A model generated the notes under the pieces. The model was not told the DNA's origin. It searched no databases and worked only from the letters and a program-made list of their open reading frames with translations. Made by a program: the position numbers and the translations under genes. Below are positions 26,526-38,307 of a stretch of 64,000 nucleotides of DNA, in pieces. The stretch covers positions 22,662,646 to 22,726,645 of the forward strand of contig NC_088311.1 of assembly GCF_910592395.1 (NCBI RefSeq), read 5' to 3'. This DNA is from Lineus longissimus. Its lineage: Eukaryota; Nemertea; Pilidiophora; Heteronemertea; Lineidae. How positions within the stretch are numbered: position 1 is the first letter of the stretch; each line of letters starts with the position of its first letter.

Positions 26526-26585
26526 GTAAGGAAGACGGTAGGCAGGAGCCAAATAGGCCATAGTCTGCCTGCCGTCTTCCTTTAC
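26526..26585 (+). other. Stem-loop with ~20-bp stem (pre-miRNA-sized)
   Basis: Left arm 26526-26545 and right arm 26565-26585 pair along GTAAGGAAGACGG[T/C]AGGCAG with one bulged A and one G-U/C difference. They leave a ~19-nt loop. The size suits a miRNA precursor, but the arm sequence does not match a miRNA I recognise. It may equally be a short inverted repeat. Confidence 0.4.
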
Positions 26586-26635
26586 AATTGTTTTTCCCTA
26601 CGAAAATTACGAGTTCTAGGTAACAAAAGCTCATT

Positions 26636-26696
26636 CCCCTTCCTCTTCTCCTTCTTCTCTTTTTTCTTCTTCATCATCAGCATCTTCTTCTTCTGC
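26636..26696 (+). repeat. Pyrimidine-rich tract (CTT/CTC)
   Basis: About 60 nt almost entirely of C and T on the + strand, with TTC/TCT triplet periodicity and embedded CATCATCAG. Simple sequence; no gene is implied. Confidence 0.8.
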
Positions 26697-27623
26697 TGAT
26701 GCATTTGCTGTAACGTACCACCACCCTTGGTAGCCGATAGAGTTTATTCACCTGACTCTCGTACTGATTTCGTTGTTGACTATCAACAACTTGCGGTTTT
26801 CACTGACTTGGATGTGGCCTTTCGATTGCTCTGCCATTGGCACCAGGGATATGAGGAAGGTGTCAGTGATTCATGTGAAATATCAGGCCATCGTAATTGG
26901 CCATTGGGAAAGTACCAAGGGTGTTGCGAAGTTACAACATCGTATGTCAAGATGGAATCCTGACATGCGCGGCGGAATCATCACACTAGACATATTTACA
27001 AAAGATGGACATGTACATGTCATAAAACATGGCAATAAAACCAAGAAACTCCCTTGCGCAAACAAACAAGAGTATAGCACATCTCTGACGTTTGACTTCC
27101 AAGATACACCAGGGAGATTGGCAAGGTTGCCTTAGCAACCGAAATCATTTCCAATTATATTAACGTGAGATGAGAAACCGAGGAAACGCAAGGGAAAAGT
27201 GGCTTGAAATAATCACGATTTGTTTCATCTTGGTTAATCTTCTGTCTGAGGGATCGGCATGGATCATCCGATATTCTGTCTTTCTCACTTATTTGATGTC
27301 AGTCAGTGTCTTGTTTGACAATGGGTTGTGCCATAAGCTCGACTTGCTGAATCAGGCTGAAAATAAACCTATCATTGAAGGTGGTATAGGTTTCATTTTC
27401 AGTACGTGTAAAACCTCTTCGGCAGCCTTCTTACGATGCGGATCACCGTCTTTCTCTACATAATAATTGATAAAATAGATAAAATTTATTTTTTGATATC
27501 GCTTTATATTCATCATCATCATCATCATCACCGAATGATCGAAGGATTTCTCCTGTTGACTATTGCACACAAGCTTTAAAGTAGTGTTCACAGAACAAAA
27601 AGATAAAGCCGCAATTGGGAAAT

Positions 27624-27696
27624 TGCCCCGTGTGAGGATCGAACTCACGACCTTCAGATTATGAGACTGACGCGCTGCCTACTGCGCTAACGAGGC
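27624..27696 (-). tRNA. tRNA-Met: tRNA-Met (CAT), elongator type, copy 1
   Basis: A 73-nt cloverleaf read on the - strand. The acceptor GCCTCGT pairs with ACGGGGC plus discriminator A. The A box is TAGCGCAGTAGG, the anticodon loop CTCATAA holds CAT, and the B box is GTTCGATCC. It differs from the human elongator tRNA-Met gene that I recall by one D-arm base (GGCAGC for GGTAGC). There is no encoded CCA, as expected in eukaryotes. A Pol III terminator TTTTT lies 22 nt past the 3' end (AAAAA at 27597-27601 on +). Confidence 0.97.
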
Positions 27697-28203
27697 GGCT
27701 GTGTGCATGTTTAATCCGGGTAGTTGATGAAACCTTTCAATCAGCGTCCGTGGTGACGATCATCTGTTTTTCGGTCATGAGTACCTGTAATAAACTAGTC
27801 TCAGTGTATCTCGTTGTTCACATCACGAGCTTACGGCATACCCCATCGGGAGAAAATGGTATTTTTCACCAAGACTTATCATGTGACTCTTTCTGTCTCT
27901 GCATCAGACCAAAAAACCTCGACTTGCTGAATCAGGCTGAAAATAAACCTATCATTGAAGGTGGTATAGGTTTAATTTTCAGTACGTGTAAAACCTCTTC
28001 GGCAGCCTTCTTACGATGCGGATCACCGTCTTTCTCTACATAATAATTGATAAAATAGATAAAATTTATTTTTTGATATCGCTTTATATTCATCATCATC
28101 ATCATCATCACCGAATGATCGAAGGATTTCTCCTGTTGACTATTGCACACAAGCTTTAAAGTAGTGTTCACAGAACAAAAAGATAAAGCCGCAATTGGGA
28201 ACT

Positions 28204-28276
28204 TGCCCCGTGTGAGGATCGAACTCACGACCTTCAGATTATGAGACTGACGCGCTGCCTACTGCGCTAACGAGGC
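28204..28276 (-). tRNA. tRNA-Met: tRNA-Met (CAT), elongator type, copy 2
   Basis: Identical over all 73 nt to the copy at 27624-27696 and 580 bp from it. A T5 terminator follows. Internal A and B boxes are intact, so it is likely transcribable. Confidence 0.97.
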
Positions 28277-28784
28277 GGCTGTGTGCATGTTAAATCCGGG
28301 TAGTTGATGAAACCTTTCAATCAGCGTCCGTGGTGACGATCATCTGTTTTTCGGTCATGAGTACCTGTAATGAACTAGTCTCAGTGTATCTCGTTGTTCA
28401 CATCACGAGCTTACGGCATACCCCATCGGGAGAAAATGGTATTTTTTCACCAAGACTTATCATGTGACTCTTTCTGTCTCTGCATCAGACCAAAAAACCT
28501 CGACTTGCTGAATCAGGCTGAAAATAAACCTATCATTGAAGGTGGTATAGGTTTCATTTTCAGTACGTGTAAAACCTCTTCGGCAGCCTTCTTACGATGC
28601 GGATCACCGTCTTTCTCTACATAATAATTGATAAAAAAGATAAAATTTATTTTTTGATATCGCTTTATATTCATCATCATCATCATCATCACCGAATGAT
28701 CGAAGGATTTCTCCTGTTGACTATTGCATACAAGCTTTAAAGTAGTGTTCACAGTACGAAAAGATAAAGCCGCAATTGGGAACT

Positions 28785-28857
28785 TGCCCCGTGTGAGGAT
28801 CGAACTCACGACCTTCAGATTATGAGACTGACGCGCTGCCTACTGCGCTAACGAGGC
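28785..28857 (-). tRNA. tRNA-Met: tRNA-Met (CAT), elongator type, copy 3
   Basis: Identical 73-nt gene 581 bp from the previous copy. The downstream terminator is TTTT (CTTTTCG) rather than TTTTT, the minimum Pol III run. Confidence 0.97.
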
Positions 28858-29365
28858 GGCTGTGTTCATGTTTAATCCGGGTAGTTCATGAAACCTTTCA
28901 ATCAGCGTCCGTGGTGACGATCATCTGTTTTTCGGTCATGAGTACCTGTAATAAACTAGTCTCAGTGTATCTCGTTGTTCACATCACGAGCTTACGGCAT
29001 ACCCCATCGGGAGAAAATGGTATTTTTTCACCAAGACTTATCATATGACTCTTTCTGTCTCTGCATCAGACCAAAAAACTCCGACTTGCTGAATCAGGCT
29101 GAAAATAAACCTATCATTGAAGGTGGTATAGGTTTCATTTTCAGTACGTGTAAAACCTCTTCGGCAGCCTTCTTACGATGCGGATCACCGTCTTTCTCTA
29201 CATAATAATTGATAAAAAAGATAAAATTTATTTTTTTGATATCGCTTTATATTCATCATCATCATCATCATCACCGAATGATCGAAGGATTTCTCCTGTT
29301 GACTATTGCATACAAGCTTTAAAGTAGTGTTCACAGTACAAAAGATAAAGCCGCAATTGGGAACT

Positions 29366-29438
29366 TGCCCCGTGTGAGGATCGAACTCACGACCTTCAGA
29401 TTATGAGACTGACGCGCTGCCTACTGCGCTAACGAGGC
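29366..29438 (-). tRNA. tRNA-Met: tRNA-Met (CAT), elongator type, copy 4
   Basis: Identical 73-nt gene 581 bp from the previous copy, with a TTTT terminator downstream. On the 5' side its flank is the last unit of the array, which breaks off at about 29659. Confidence 0.97.
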
Positions 29439-29659
29439 GGCTGTGTGCATGTTTAATCCGGGTAGTTGATGAAACCTTTCAATCAGCGTCCGTGGTGACG
29501 ATCATCTGTTTTTCGGTCATGAGTACCTGTAATAAACTAGTCTCAGTGTATCTCGTTGTTCACATCACGAGCTTACGGCATACCCCATCGGGAGAAAATG
29601 GTATTTTTTCACCAAGACTTATCGTGTGACTCTTTCTGTCTCTGCATCAGACCAAAAAC

Positions 29660-32600
29660 CCATTGGAGTAATTTGTTTAATAGACCTGAATTGATGATGC
29701 AGACTTTGTATAAAAGCCAATGTCACTATAATAGAGATTAACTGGCTATCGACAGTTACATGTACATGTACATGTTAAGAATTGACCGATAAGCCTACAT
29801 GAACCTTGTTGCCTCTTTCTGCTTGGGCGTATAACAGGGGCCAAGGCGCGCGATATGTCGGATCGCCTCCCCGAGACCATGCACTGTGTTTGTATAGCTC
29901 TGTCTGAGAAGAAGTCAAATCTAATGTCGTTCAAAGGATGCCTGAGTCATTGTTGATATCCATGATAATCTCATATGAATATCATTACGCGACATATAAC
30001 CATTGCATTGAGTGATAGTGAAGATGTTCTCCCAGCCGGCACCATATTAAACCCCCTGGGACTTGATTCAACGATTATTACACATACTGATGCTGTGAGC
30101 AAGAAAGTAACACAGATGATATTATGTAGTCTAAGCAAATGGCAACAGAATGGGGACCACCCGGATTTCTACTTGTGACAATGGCTTCCCATCGCTTTTA
30201 TACACTATAAATGATAAGAGGACATAAACCCCCGGAAGATCGAAATAACACCCTTTCCTCTACAGCAACAAAAGATATTGACTTGTGTCACCTTGCAAAT
30301 TCCCCGTCCGAGCATTACCTATTTTCCTCAAAGTGAGAAAATATGACATCTACTGTCATGGATACACCATGAAGGAATATTCTTTCATGATTACACCCGT
30401 CATTGCCGTTGCAGGGCCATGTTTTAAATTGGCATGGCGCAAACTATTTGATTCCAGTCACGCACCTTCGCCCTCAACAACGTTGCTTCCATTTTTTTAA
30501 ATACAGTAATTGGGAATATAGAATCCCAGAAAAATTGAAATTTTGGGCTCTCACTTTACGTTTACGCCCCTGTTTGAGTAGGCCTACCCACACCAGCAAG
30601 GGCGACTGGAGTGTATACGGCTAAGCTCACATTCCGAATTCCCCAGCCGACCATCGCCCGTTGCTCAAAAGTGAGAGAACACGAAATCCCTTGTCGCGGA
30701 TGACACCAAAGACGGATGGGGTCATCTCTGATGGCACCGTAATCTCGTGACAAGGCTGTGTTTCAAATTGGCATGATTACTGTGTGTGCAAATTATACAA
30801 TTCTGGTCACGCACTTTCCCCATCGATAACACGGCTTCCATCTTTGTCAACCACAGTTGCTACTTCACGGCGTTACGTTTCGCAGGGTAAGACCACGGCG
30901 TCGAAATCAACACGAGTGACAGGGAATGTTGCACCCGGACGACAACAAAGCAGAACCCACCGTATCGAAGATGATGAAAGTCTCCCCAGCCTCAAGCTAT
31001 GGCTTCAGCATCGATCGAAAGAAAGGCGATCATATCGAGCGGAAGAGAAGCCATCTTACTCGGCTGGGAAACCCTCATAACGTCATCGCCGAGCAATCAT
31101 GACTTCTGACTGAAGCTCAAAGAATGTCCATAATTGTCTCTTCAGAGTGACTTAATGGCGGACACCTGCATGATTGAGCGAGGCTCCAGAAGGGAGCGCA
31201 TCCGAAAATCGATATTTTCCTGTAAATATGCGTTTTGAATATTTGATATCAAATACTACTCAGATTGGAGTTGATTTTCTGACGAGCGTAATCTCCTCAA
31301 ATATATACATGTGCCACAGATATACCACAGATTGTTCGATTCGTTGATGTTTTCATAAAAATGCACTAATTACACTTCTCTGCGTGTAAAATGTATATGA
31401 TAAGCACGAGGCATCCACGAAACAGATTTTGTGTGCATCAACATTACTTATCATCTTAAAATGGATGCAACGAATCAAATGAAATTCACACTGACCCCAA
31501 AAAGGACCACAAACTTGACCAAAAGATTCGACTCGATCCTCAGTAGAAGTTAATAAAAATTGTGCGTCCCCTTCAAGCTGCCGCGGCCGCTCTTCATCCG
31601 GCTCCTGTTCGCATGGTAACTCCTAATGAAGACCGTATAAATGAATCTCGTTTAATTTCTCTTATCGGTCTCCCCGCTCGCAGTATCGTTCTCATGCTTA
31701 TTATCTCTAATAAGACAAGAGACAAAGAACGCTGTCTCAAGACTAATAACCCTTTCTTTAACCCATCGATGGTTACATGGGGAGTCTGTGAGATATTGGA
31801 TGCTGCTAGGTGTTACGGGATCCTGGGGTCTGGGATCTTCATATTTATGCGTGTGTGTGTGGGGGAGGGGGGGGGCTGGAGCACTTAACTTGGCATAAGA
31901 TTAGATAACAAATTTGGGGAGGCCTACTCTTTCATTCTTCAGAAAGAAAACGCGTTGCCATAATTTCGATAGTGGGTCTGCAATGGACCACAAACTTCTG
32001 AACACCAAATTGTATACCATTTTCGACATTTCTATAACTTTATAGCAACCTTAGGGATAGCCTCGCTTGCAAGTCACTTTCACTGCTATCGATTCATCTC
32101 TGGTTACTTCTCCCCAAAGGGATATATTCCGACTAATGCGCGGCTATATATCCCCCAACGGCATAATATTCACGCTGTACAAATCGTCTGGCAACATAAA
32201 AACGTGTTTGTAATGTAATGACGACTTCCACTGATATTTTATAGCTTCTGTTTCGCCTTGTTTTTATTCCGATCTGGTATTCGCGGTATTAGGACAACTA
32301 TTTCAGAACATGAGAGCTTATACTTTGATATTTTCAGAAGCTACACATTCACGGTAGTCGGCCGTCCCTCAGTAAACCTGCATGCCATCATAAGCAAGTT
32401 CACATTCTATCCTGAATTTGACGGCTGTTCTCCTCATAATCAATTACACTGTACATCTAAAGTGCTGTAAACAGCCAAATTATCACGGATTATTCAAAAA
32501 CAAAACTCGCAAAAAGGATTTCTCAACTGAGCAAACATCGAACATTTAACAACAAAGTAGATGTCCTGGTATATTATGTAATTGTACATGACACAAAGTA

Positions 32601-34441
32601 TTGTCCGAAGCAGGCAAAATATGGTACATGACATCTTTATCAGGAGAAGATATTATTTTCATGGAGGAAAAAGCCCTTTAAAATTACAAAGACTCAGTAT
32701 TATTGTGCCTTGCCAAACTTGGACTTTACAAAGAGTTCATTGCCTTGCCGATGCCAGTTCAGAAGACGGGTTTACCATTCCTTTCGCAAGATGCTGACGG
32801 CGCAATAGCCCTCATAACGACTGAGACGAAGAACCCTTTGCCCAAAGTCAGTAGCCATGAAAGGAAATATGTATTGATGTCGAAGGTTTTCTGCGTTAAA
32901 CAAGGAAAACAATAATTTATCTTTGTTACGGCTGTATAAGCTCCATATGTCTATTCAAGGAGTCGATTTCTTAAAAGGATTTTCCAAAAAACGTCCATTG
33001 TTGCTGCACGTTGCCAAATATTCAATTGACAACATTTGCTTACAATGTAAAGCGGGGGTTATTATAATCGAAAAATATTCTCGCTCTTACCTTATCGCGA
33101 GACGGAAGACGTCTTTTGACAGTTTTTCAACGTGGGTTACTAATTTACACGTACAAGGGGAACTGGAAATCCTAATGGAAAGCTAGCATGGTTCAAGATG
33201 GCCGTCGTAGAGGATATACATGTATGGAGCTTTGTTCCTTCATGTAGACTTCATTTGTATGGAAGTGTTTGGCTTAATAATCGCGTGGAAAACATGTTTT
33301 CTTTTCAGAAACAAGCGTATCTGTATACCATGAAGGAAGACTGGACGATTCGGTATTTCCTTGATCGTTTCACGCCAGCCGCACATTCGCCAGCAACGAT
33401 CGTTGCGAATGCTTCCATCTTTATTACAGCATGGCAAAGATATGAATTAATCATGAGTGCGATAATATCACGGGAGTGATAAATGTATGGCCCACGCACC
33501 GCCAAACATGGGTTTATGAATACGAGATGACTCTAGCTGAATGTAGACCAGGGATTAATGATGCCCGGTAGCGTTTAATGACACGGAGGGGATTACATAT
33601 TTGCTTCATGCTTGCACGTGTTATTGGGTTTTATCTGTTTGCTTCTGAAGCCATTAGGCAAGAATGTACACTGCAGAAGTAAACACTTGACGAGGATATT
33701 CGTAGACATGGCATCCTACGGCAGCAGTGTTACCCATTGAGCAAGTAATGTCTTGCTTTGATGCATCTCGAAAGAAAGAAAAAAAAAGAAACGCATAACT
33801 AAATACGGAAATGAACATCAATGAAAAGGCGATATTTTTAAATGGGTCTGTACCAATGTACATGTTCTTAATCACAACAACTGTCACCATAGGCCGACAC
33901 AGAGGCATTCTCGGCTTCTCAGTAAAATATTTCTAATGTGCCAGAGTGTTCAATGAACGTTTCTTTGAAAAACTTCTTTTTTTTCATTTTTCATATTACA
34001 TAAACCTATCTTCGTTAAATGCTCAGTTTATACCAGGGGATGTTATACCTTTAATGTATGACTGTTTTGGGGGGGTTGGCGGCGTCCGCGTTACATAGCA
34101 TTCATGGGAGATCATTCGGCAAAACATATAACTAATTCATGTATCTTCCCACCAGGCGGTTGTGGTCATCTTGAATAATGAACGCTATATGTAGCAAAGA
34201 GTTTTTCCAGAAAATAATGCTGCTACCAGAGTCGTTCAAGCAATCCCGTTAATCGCCGTTGCTGCTCCATGGCTACGGAATTCAAATAACCTAAAGTTTA
34301 AAGGGACAAAATCATGGTGATGAATTTTCCTGGGCAGATGATGATGTACTCAATTATAAGTTTCCACAGACGCTATACTGAAATTTAGTGTTCGCGGGTT
34401 GAAACAGCCCCTGCTTGATTATTATTTATTGCTGACAGAGG
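29660..34441. other. Intergenic DNA, no gene recognised
   Basis: Contains a TACATG microsatellite at 29756-29775, a diverged direct repeat at 30415-30846 and a G-rich run at 31861-31875. The longest ORF (108 codons, 31562-31888) ends in the G run and has no recognisable domain. Confidence 0.5.
30415..30846 (+). repeat. Diverged direct repeat, two copies of ~90 bp
   Basis: Copy 1 at 30415-30498 and copy 2 at 30754-30846 share AAATTGGCATG, GCAAA, TCACGCAC and GCTTCCAT in the same order and spacing. Overall identity is moderate. This is probably an old dispersed repeat family; no ends or target duplications were identified. Confidence 0.6.
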
Positions 34442-34449
34442 CCTTCCAT

Positions 34450-34678
34450 ACGGTGACTGCGAAAGGACATCACATGATTTTTTTTAACGTGAACATTTTT
34501 TTTTCAGGAAATATATCGATCGATGGACTTATTATCTCGATCGCTCGAGATAAATAACTCGATCACCCGAGATAATATCTCGATCGCTCGAGATAATAAG
34601 TCCATCGATCGAGAAATTTCCTGAAAAAAAAATTTCATGTTGAAAAAAGATCATGTGATGTCCTTTCCCAGCAACCGT
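34450..34678. mobile_element. Palindromic MITE with 8-bp target duplication
   Basis: The 229-bp element is almost wholly a fold-back. Its arms start ACGGT[G/T][A/G]CTG and continue through GAAAGGACATCACATGAT, TTTCAGGAAAT and ATCGATGGACTTATTATCTC. They leave a short centre of repeated CTCGATCRCYCGAGAT-type palindromes (34530-34595). Flanks are CCTTCCAT at 34442-34449 and ACTTCCAT at 34679-34686, a 7/8 direct repeat. There is no coding capacity. An 8-bp duplication suggests a hAT-type transposase source, but the terminal bases are not typical, so the family is left open. Confidence 0.8.
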
Positions 34679-34686
34679 ACTTCCAT

Positions 34687-37600
34687 CAAGGTGGCAACCA
34701 CACAGAAATTCTCAAAGCATTCAACACGGTGATCTGAAGTTTCTTGAAAATGGACTTTACTCTCTATGATGACGTCAAGAAGCAAGTCACATTCAACCCT
34801 AATCCTAGCTTACGCGTAGCATTTCCATTCCTCTGCCATAAAGTTTCAGTGACAATATCACGAGGGGATTTGATCAGTATATTCTATTGTTAGCCAGGTG
34901 GCGGCGTAACGTGATAAAGTGGCTAGCATGGCGGGATGGACCAAAGTTTGCTTTGCACTGGTTGTCAACCATTGAGCCCATTTATTAGTTTGCTCATGTT
35001 TGATGTAGCAAGAGATCAGATCTTTGGGTGATATTTTATTCCTCCGTGTGGTATGGCATTGAATACCAGGGATGCGGTGATTCACTGGCGAGGTCAAATC
35101 CCTTCATGTAATGTTTGAATAAGTCAAACAAGGTCGACCAAACACCTTCCGAATTCAAATTCCGAGGTCAAACGACCAATTTCGGACCAAAAGCAGTGTC
35201 TCTAAAAGAGATTGTGTGTCAATTATTTCGTTCGGTTTTTCCTACGAATTTTCTTGTCATCATCATTATGCAGAAGGAACTTTGACTGTGATATAAACAG
35301 ACAGGAATATGATCAAAAACCATAGAGTATAGATTTTTTATTCATTTTCGGTCAATTGTCAAATAAACCCTAATTTCAAGAGAAACATTGGAAAATCAAC
35401 CAATTAAGACACGAAGCTTCTTTAAACCCATGGTCGGCTCCCTGAGGAGAACTAACGACCCATAGACTGATGACTTCGACCTGCGATTATGATCCATTGG
35501 TAGAGGGACCATTACACGTGCAGGGAGGCTGCCAGAGCTCCCTCAACATCAATCAGACCAAGACGCGCGTGAAATTAAAATTCCCATCAAATCCGGAATG
35601 AGGGGTCGCCTAGCAACACCAGCTAAATTTCATGGCGTATACTTCCGTTTAACCGTTACCGCGCAAGTGTTCTTTGTGTTATGATAAAACATTGGAAATA
35701 CTGAACCTAATTGCTTGCAGAACAAAGAAAAAATATGTGAAAATTGCTTAATAATGTATACTCGGTGAAGCTCGAGTCAGTCATCTCACAGGTGCATCCG
35801 GCAATCAATACGGCTTTGGAGTTAATAGCGCAAAGAACAATTGATTTCAGCGCATTTTATGCTCGAGTTGAACAAATTCTGAACCTCAGAACAATATCAT
35901 ATTTTCAGTACAGTGTATTTTTTAGCTCAAAATCTGAAGCTGAATGAGTCGTAACTCGGCCCTGACTTTAGCACTGAAACAATTAACAGCGATTTTGTCG
36001 TACATGTATAAATCAGGGTCGTGTGCAAAACGACTCTCGATGATGGGTGCGTGTGGGGGGGGGGGGGGGGGGGAGAAAACGGCCCCAGTCTCTGAAATGA
36101 GATAAAGTGACGCTTGAAAGCAAGAGGTGCAAATATTTAACTTCCTCAGAACTGATGCCGGGCTGATCTAGATTTCTCACGACAGGAAATTAATCTCAGC
36201 CAGGAAGTCATCGGCGGGCATTTCGCTCATTTCCATTTTGGTGCTTCCCTCGAAGTCTGGGAAAACGTCTTCCATTGTCTTATCGGGAGTTGTAGACGAA
36301 ATGTAATACCAAGGAAGATACTGACGCCCGAGCACAAAGTTAATTTGTCGGCAAAGTATTTCATGGTTCTCTCACTCATACTCAACTCCGGCATTTTTGG
36401 GGAGAAGTGATCAATAAAGCATAAGTCACGAAACTGACTTTGAATCAGTTGTTACGTTTTCGAACTTCATCTCCCCGCGGAAAAGTATATCCTCCCGAGT
36501 CACCTCTGACTTTCTCAGGGCCAGAGACGATAGATCAATAAAGAGCATGAAACTGGATATTAACTCTGGCACTACGGTCACGTGGGCAGGAAATTGTCTC
36601 GAAACGGTAGGTTTTTCCCAGCGATACCGGAAACGTAGCTAATGGTCTTCCGCGACAATAATTTCAACCTCGTCCGAGTGGAAAATAAGTCCATATCGTT
36701 GTGTAATGACACAATCAAAGAGTTCATATATAACAGCATGGTTGCGAGGTTCCTTTTGACAACCAAAGCCAACTTTACCGTTGGAAACAACCTCGGAGCG
36801 CGCTGAAAAGGGAGCATTAGTGTTGTACTTACTTCTTGTACATTTGGTATCCATATTCTCTTGTGTGGACGAGATCTTTAAGCATTGATCTCCACGAGGC
36901 CTCTATTTCCCTTTTGACTTTGGTTCAATAAAGTGACAATCATCTCGCCATGGAGGCCAGAACACCATCAATCCTGGTGCGTTATCTTTGGTCTAATGGC
37001 CAAATGGATATCTATTTACACAGATGGAAAGTGCCAGGAATCATGTCTCTATCGTGAATAAAAGTGTGAAAGACCTTTGTTTTCACCCGATGAGAAAAAA
37101 ATATTTTGTCAGGATTATTTGGTTAGAGCAAATTTCTGATAGCTGATAGGCTGCTAAATGTTACGTCATAGTATACATAATGTATGAACGAACAGTCATG
37201 AAACTAGGACAATGGCCTGTTTTAATGGAAATAGAAAGATTTGCCTTGTAAGAATGATTATGAGTAAACCTTTTTCCCAGACGCCAATTTCGACCATATT
37301 GCCGTCTCCTGAAGACTCGCTGACCTGCTGATGTTGGCCAAGTAGCACAGAAACATAAGAAGCCCGATCAGTCTAGTTGTATCAGCGACCACTGCCTTCA
37401 GGCTACCGTCGATAATGCGACTTCTATACATGAAAGAAAAGCTACAATATCGAGTCAGTTATCTATTATTTTCCTTTCACGATGACTTGAATAGACCCTA
37501 ATGAGGATGACAGGTAATCGGACACGCCCGGCTCGCGGCAGCGGAGGGATGTGATGCTTTCTAAGCAAATGAGCCGGTTTAACTTCTCAGAGAGATACCT

Positions 37601-38307
37601 TGAGAGGGATAAGAGGATTTAGATCCGTTTTCAAAGTTTGGCTTCTCTTACAAAGATAAGACTGAGCATGCTCTCTATCCGGCTTACCTTTTTCACAATA
37701 CACATGATGCTTCTTGTCGCTGTGAGATTTTAATACCTTCGCTTTATTAACTTTAATTCGTCCTCTGAACATTCTAAATCAAATACTAAAATAGCACGAC
37801 GAGGCTGTGTATTGGCATCGCTATGAATCAATTTAAGCAAGCCACATTTAATCTGCAGGTTTTTGAAGAGCAGTGGGGCACAACCGCCTCGAGCTGACGG
37901 CGATGGAGCGAAGGTTTTCCCCGGCCACCAAAGCCAAATGTATTATTTGTTTGTTCTTAGTTTAATACAGTTTACATCTAGATGTAGTCATGCATACAGT
38001 TTCCGTTTACTTGCCAACCAATGAGGGATTGAATAACATGATGATGGCATGTTTATTATCGATTCATCTCATATTATACTATGGTCTGTCGCTTTGCACC
38101 AGTGTCTCTATCTAAGAGCCGCGGCTAAAACTAATTTTTGGAACCATAGCAAACCTGCTTCTGATGCGGCCGGTATATCGGTATATCCAAGCGAATCGTT
38201 GACGAGGAAAACTACAATAAAAAGATGAACATTAAAACTACTGTTCATGAATGCAGACAGTTGTGAGATTTCATAACTCATCTTACGTAACGACAATTGC
38301 TCGATAT
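34687..38307. other. Intergenic DNA, no gene recognised
   Basis: No ORF above 80 codons. A run of 19 G is at 36055-36073. The two overlapping - strand ORFs near 36578-36854 share the same DNA in different frames and neither has a recognisable domain. Confidence 0.5.
36055..36073 (+). repeat. Poly(G) run of 19
   Basis: Nineteen consecutive G residues preceded by GTGTGCGTGT. Comparable C or G runs occur at 15446, 15727, 54494, 59780, 61672 and 62794. Confidence 0.9.

Larger units (their letters stand above)
15992..27338. other. Intergenic DNA with scattered simple repeats, no gene recognised
   Basis: No ORF above 120 codons and no recognisable protein domain on either strand. Contents noted: a near-perfect palindrome at 18486-18537, a TACATG repeat at 19561-19583, a CAA repeat near 22562-22577, a hairpin at 26526-26585 and a pyrimidine tract at 26636-26696. 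The ORFs at 17538-17723, 20093-20284 and 26773-27135 look superficially protein-like but match nothing I know and lack an exon context. Confidence 0.5.
27339..29659. repeat. Four-copy tandem array of a ~581-bp unit carrying tRNA-Met genes
   Basis: Units begin at about 27339, 27919, 28499 and 29080, each opening with CTCGACTTGCTGAATCAGG (the fourth has a small change). The array ends at about 29659 after exactly four units. Copies differ at only a few positions, for example T5 versus T4 after the tRNA and a C/T before it. Each unit contains a CAT/ATC triplet tract of about six repeats and one tRNA-Met on the - strand. Recent expansion or ongoing homogenisation is the simplest reading. The ~98-codon ORFs that recur on the - strand start inside the tRNA and are by-products of the repetition. 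Confidence 0.95.

Noticed and set aside
27352-28809. Near-identical ~98-codon ORFs on the - strand repeated in the tRNA array (and 76-97-codon ORFs on +)
   Set aside because: They begin inside the tRNA gene and recur only because the 581-bp unit recurs; differences among copies are not biased to third codon positions and no domain is recognised.
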